A DNA stretch of 12,560 bases from DTLA01 sp034436295. GTDB taxonomy: Bacteria > Chloroflexota > Anaerolineae > DTLA01. Location: contig DAOTVT010000157.1 of the NCBI GenBank assembly GCA_034436295.1, positions 1-12,560 on the forward strand, in the 5' to 3' direction. Shown piece by piece: positions 12,553 to 12,560 of this stretch; position 1 is the first letter of the stretch, and every line of letters starts with the position of its first letter. The translations under genes and the position numbers were made by a program. The notes under the pieces are model-generated. The model was not told the origin of the DNA and did not search any database. It was given only the letters and a program-made list of their open reading frames with translations.

Positions 12553-12560
12553 GAACCGCG
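12553..12560. repeat. Start of a third right-edge repeat unit (cut by window end)
   Basis: GAACCGCG matches the first eight bases of the units at 12092 and 12320 and directly follows unit 2, so the array very probably continues beyond the window. Confidence 0.7.

Noticed and set aside
12092..12560. Insertion sequence or integrative element ends
   Set aside because: No transposase or integrase, no terminal inverted repeats with target duplications, and the direct repeats are contiguous. A non-autonomous element remains possible but is not shown.

Overview
The window looks like a GC-rich bacterial chromosome segment, most likely from the Chloroflexota (Anaerolineae-like). That placement is an inference. 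It rests on the high GC, the long-form RmlA, the membrane-fused spermidine-synthase-like protein next to rph, intergenic DNA packed with palindromic repeats, and a secreted protease with an LPLV-type C-terminus. There is no rRNA, tRNA, transposase or CRISPR array to settle it.

Layout. Positions 1-443 hold five tandem 88-89 bp repeats, each a dyad built from 10-bp-phased CGAAT words. A secreted S8 (subtilisin-like) protease follows on the plus strand (517-2208). Everything else is on the minus strand and reads right to left from 11939 to 2205. The order is: membrane-fused spermidine-synthase-like protein, RNase PH, first Wzz-type chain-length protein, a 651-bp non-coding repeat island, second Wzz-type protein (CpsC-like, TTG start), BY-type tyrosine kinase (CpsD-like), PHP-type tyrosine phosphatase (CpsB-like), long-form RmlA, a 161-bp heptamer array, a cobalamin-type radical SAM protein, and RmlB. 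The protease and rmlB converge with stop codons overlapping in CTAG. The right edge (12092-12560) holds two full 228/233-bp direct repeats and the start of a third.

How the genes fit together. The two Wzz proteins, kinase and phosphatase form a phosphorylation-controlled export/polymerisation module for a surface polysaccharide. RmlA and RmlB make dTDP-glucose and then dTDP-4-keto-6-deoxyglucose, the entry to rhamnose or another deoxysugar. The radical SAM enzyme lies between rmlA and rmlB and may tailor the sugar, a lipid carrier or another surface molecule. No glycosyltransferase, flippase, polymerase, rmlC or rmlD is present, so the locus is incomplete here. Two good sigma70-like promoters are visible. 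One (TTGCCA-N17-TATAAT) precedes the spermidine-synthase-like gene. The other (TTGCCC-N17-TACAAT with an extended -10) sits just before the CpsC-like gene. The polysaccharide genes can therefore be transcribed separately from rph.

The most unusual content is the non-coding DNA. Two arrays of very short words, one with 10-bp phase and one with 7-bp phase, both reverse orientation at their centre. Several other palindromic repeat families recur on both strands.
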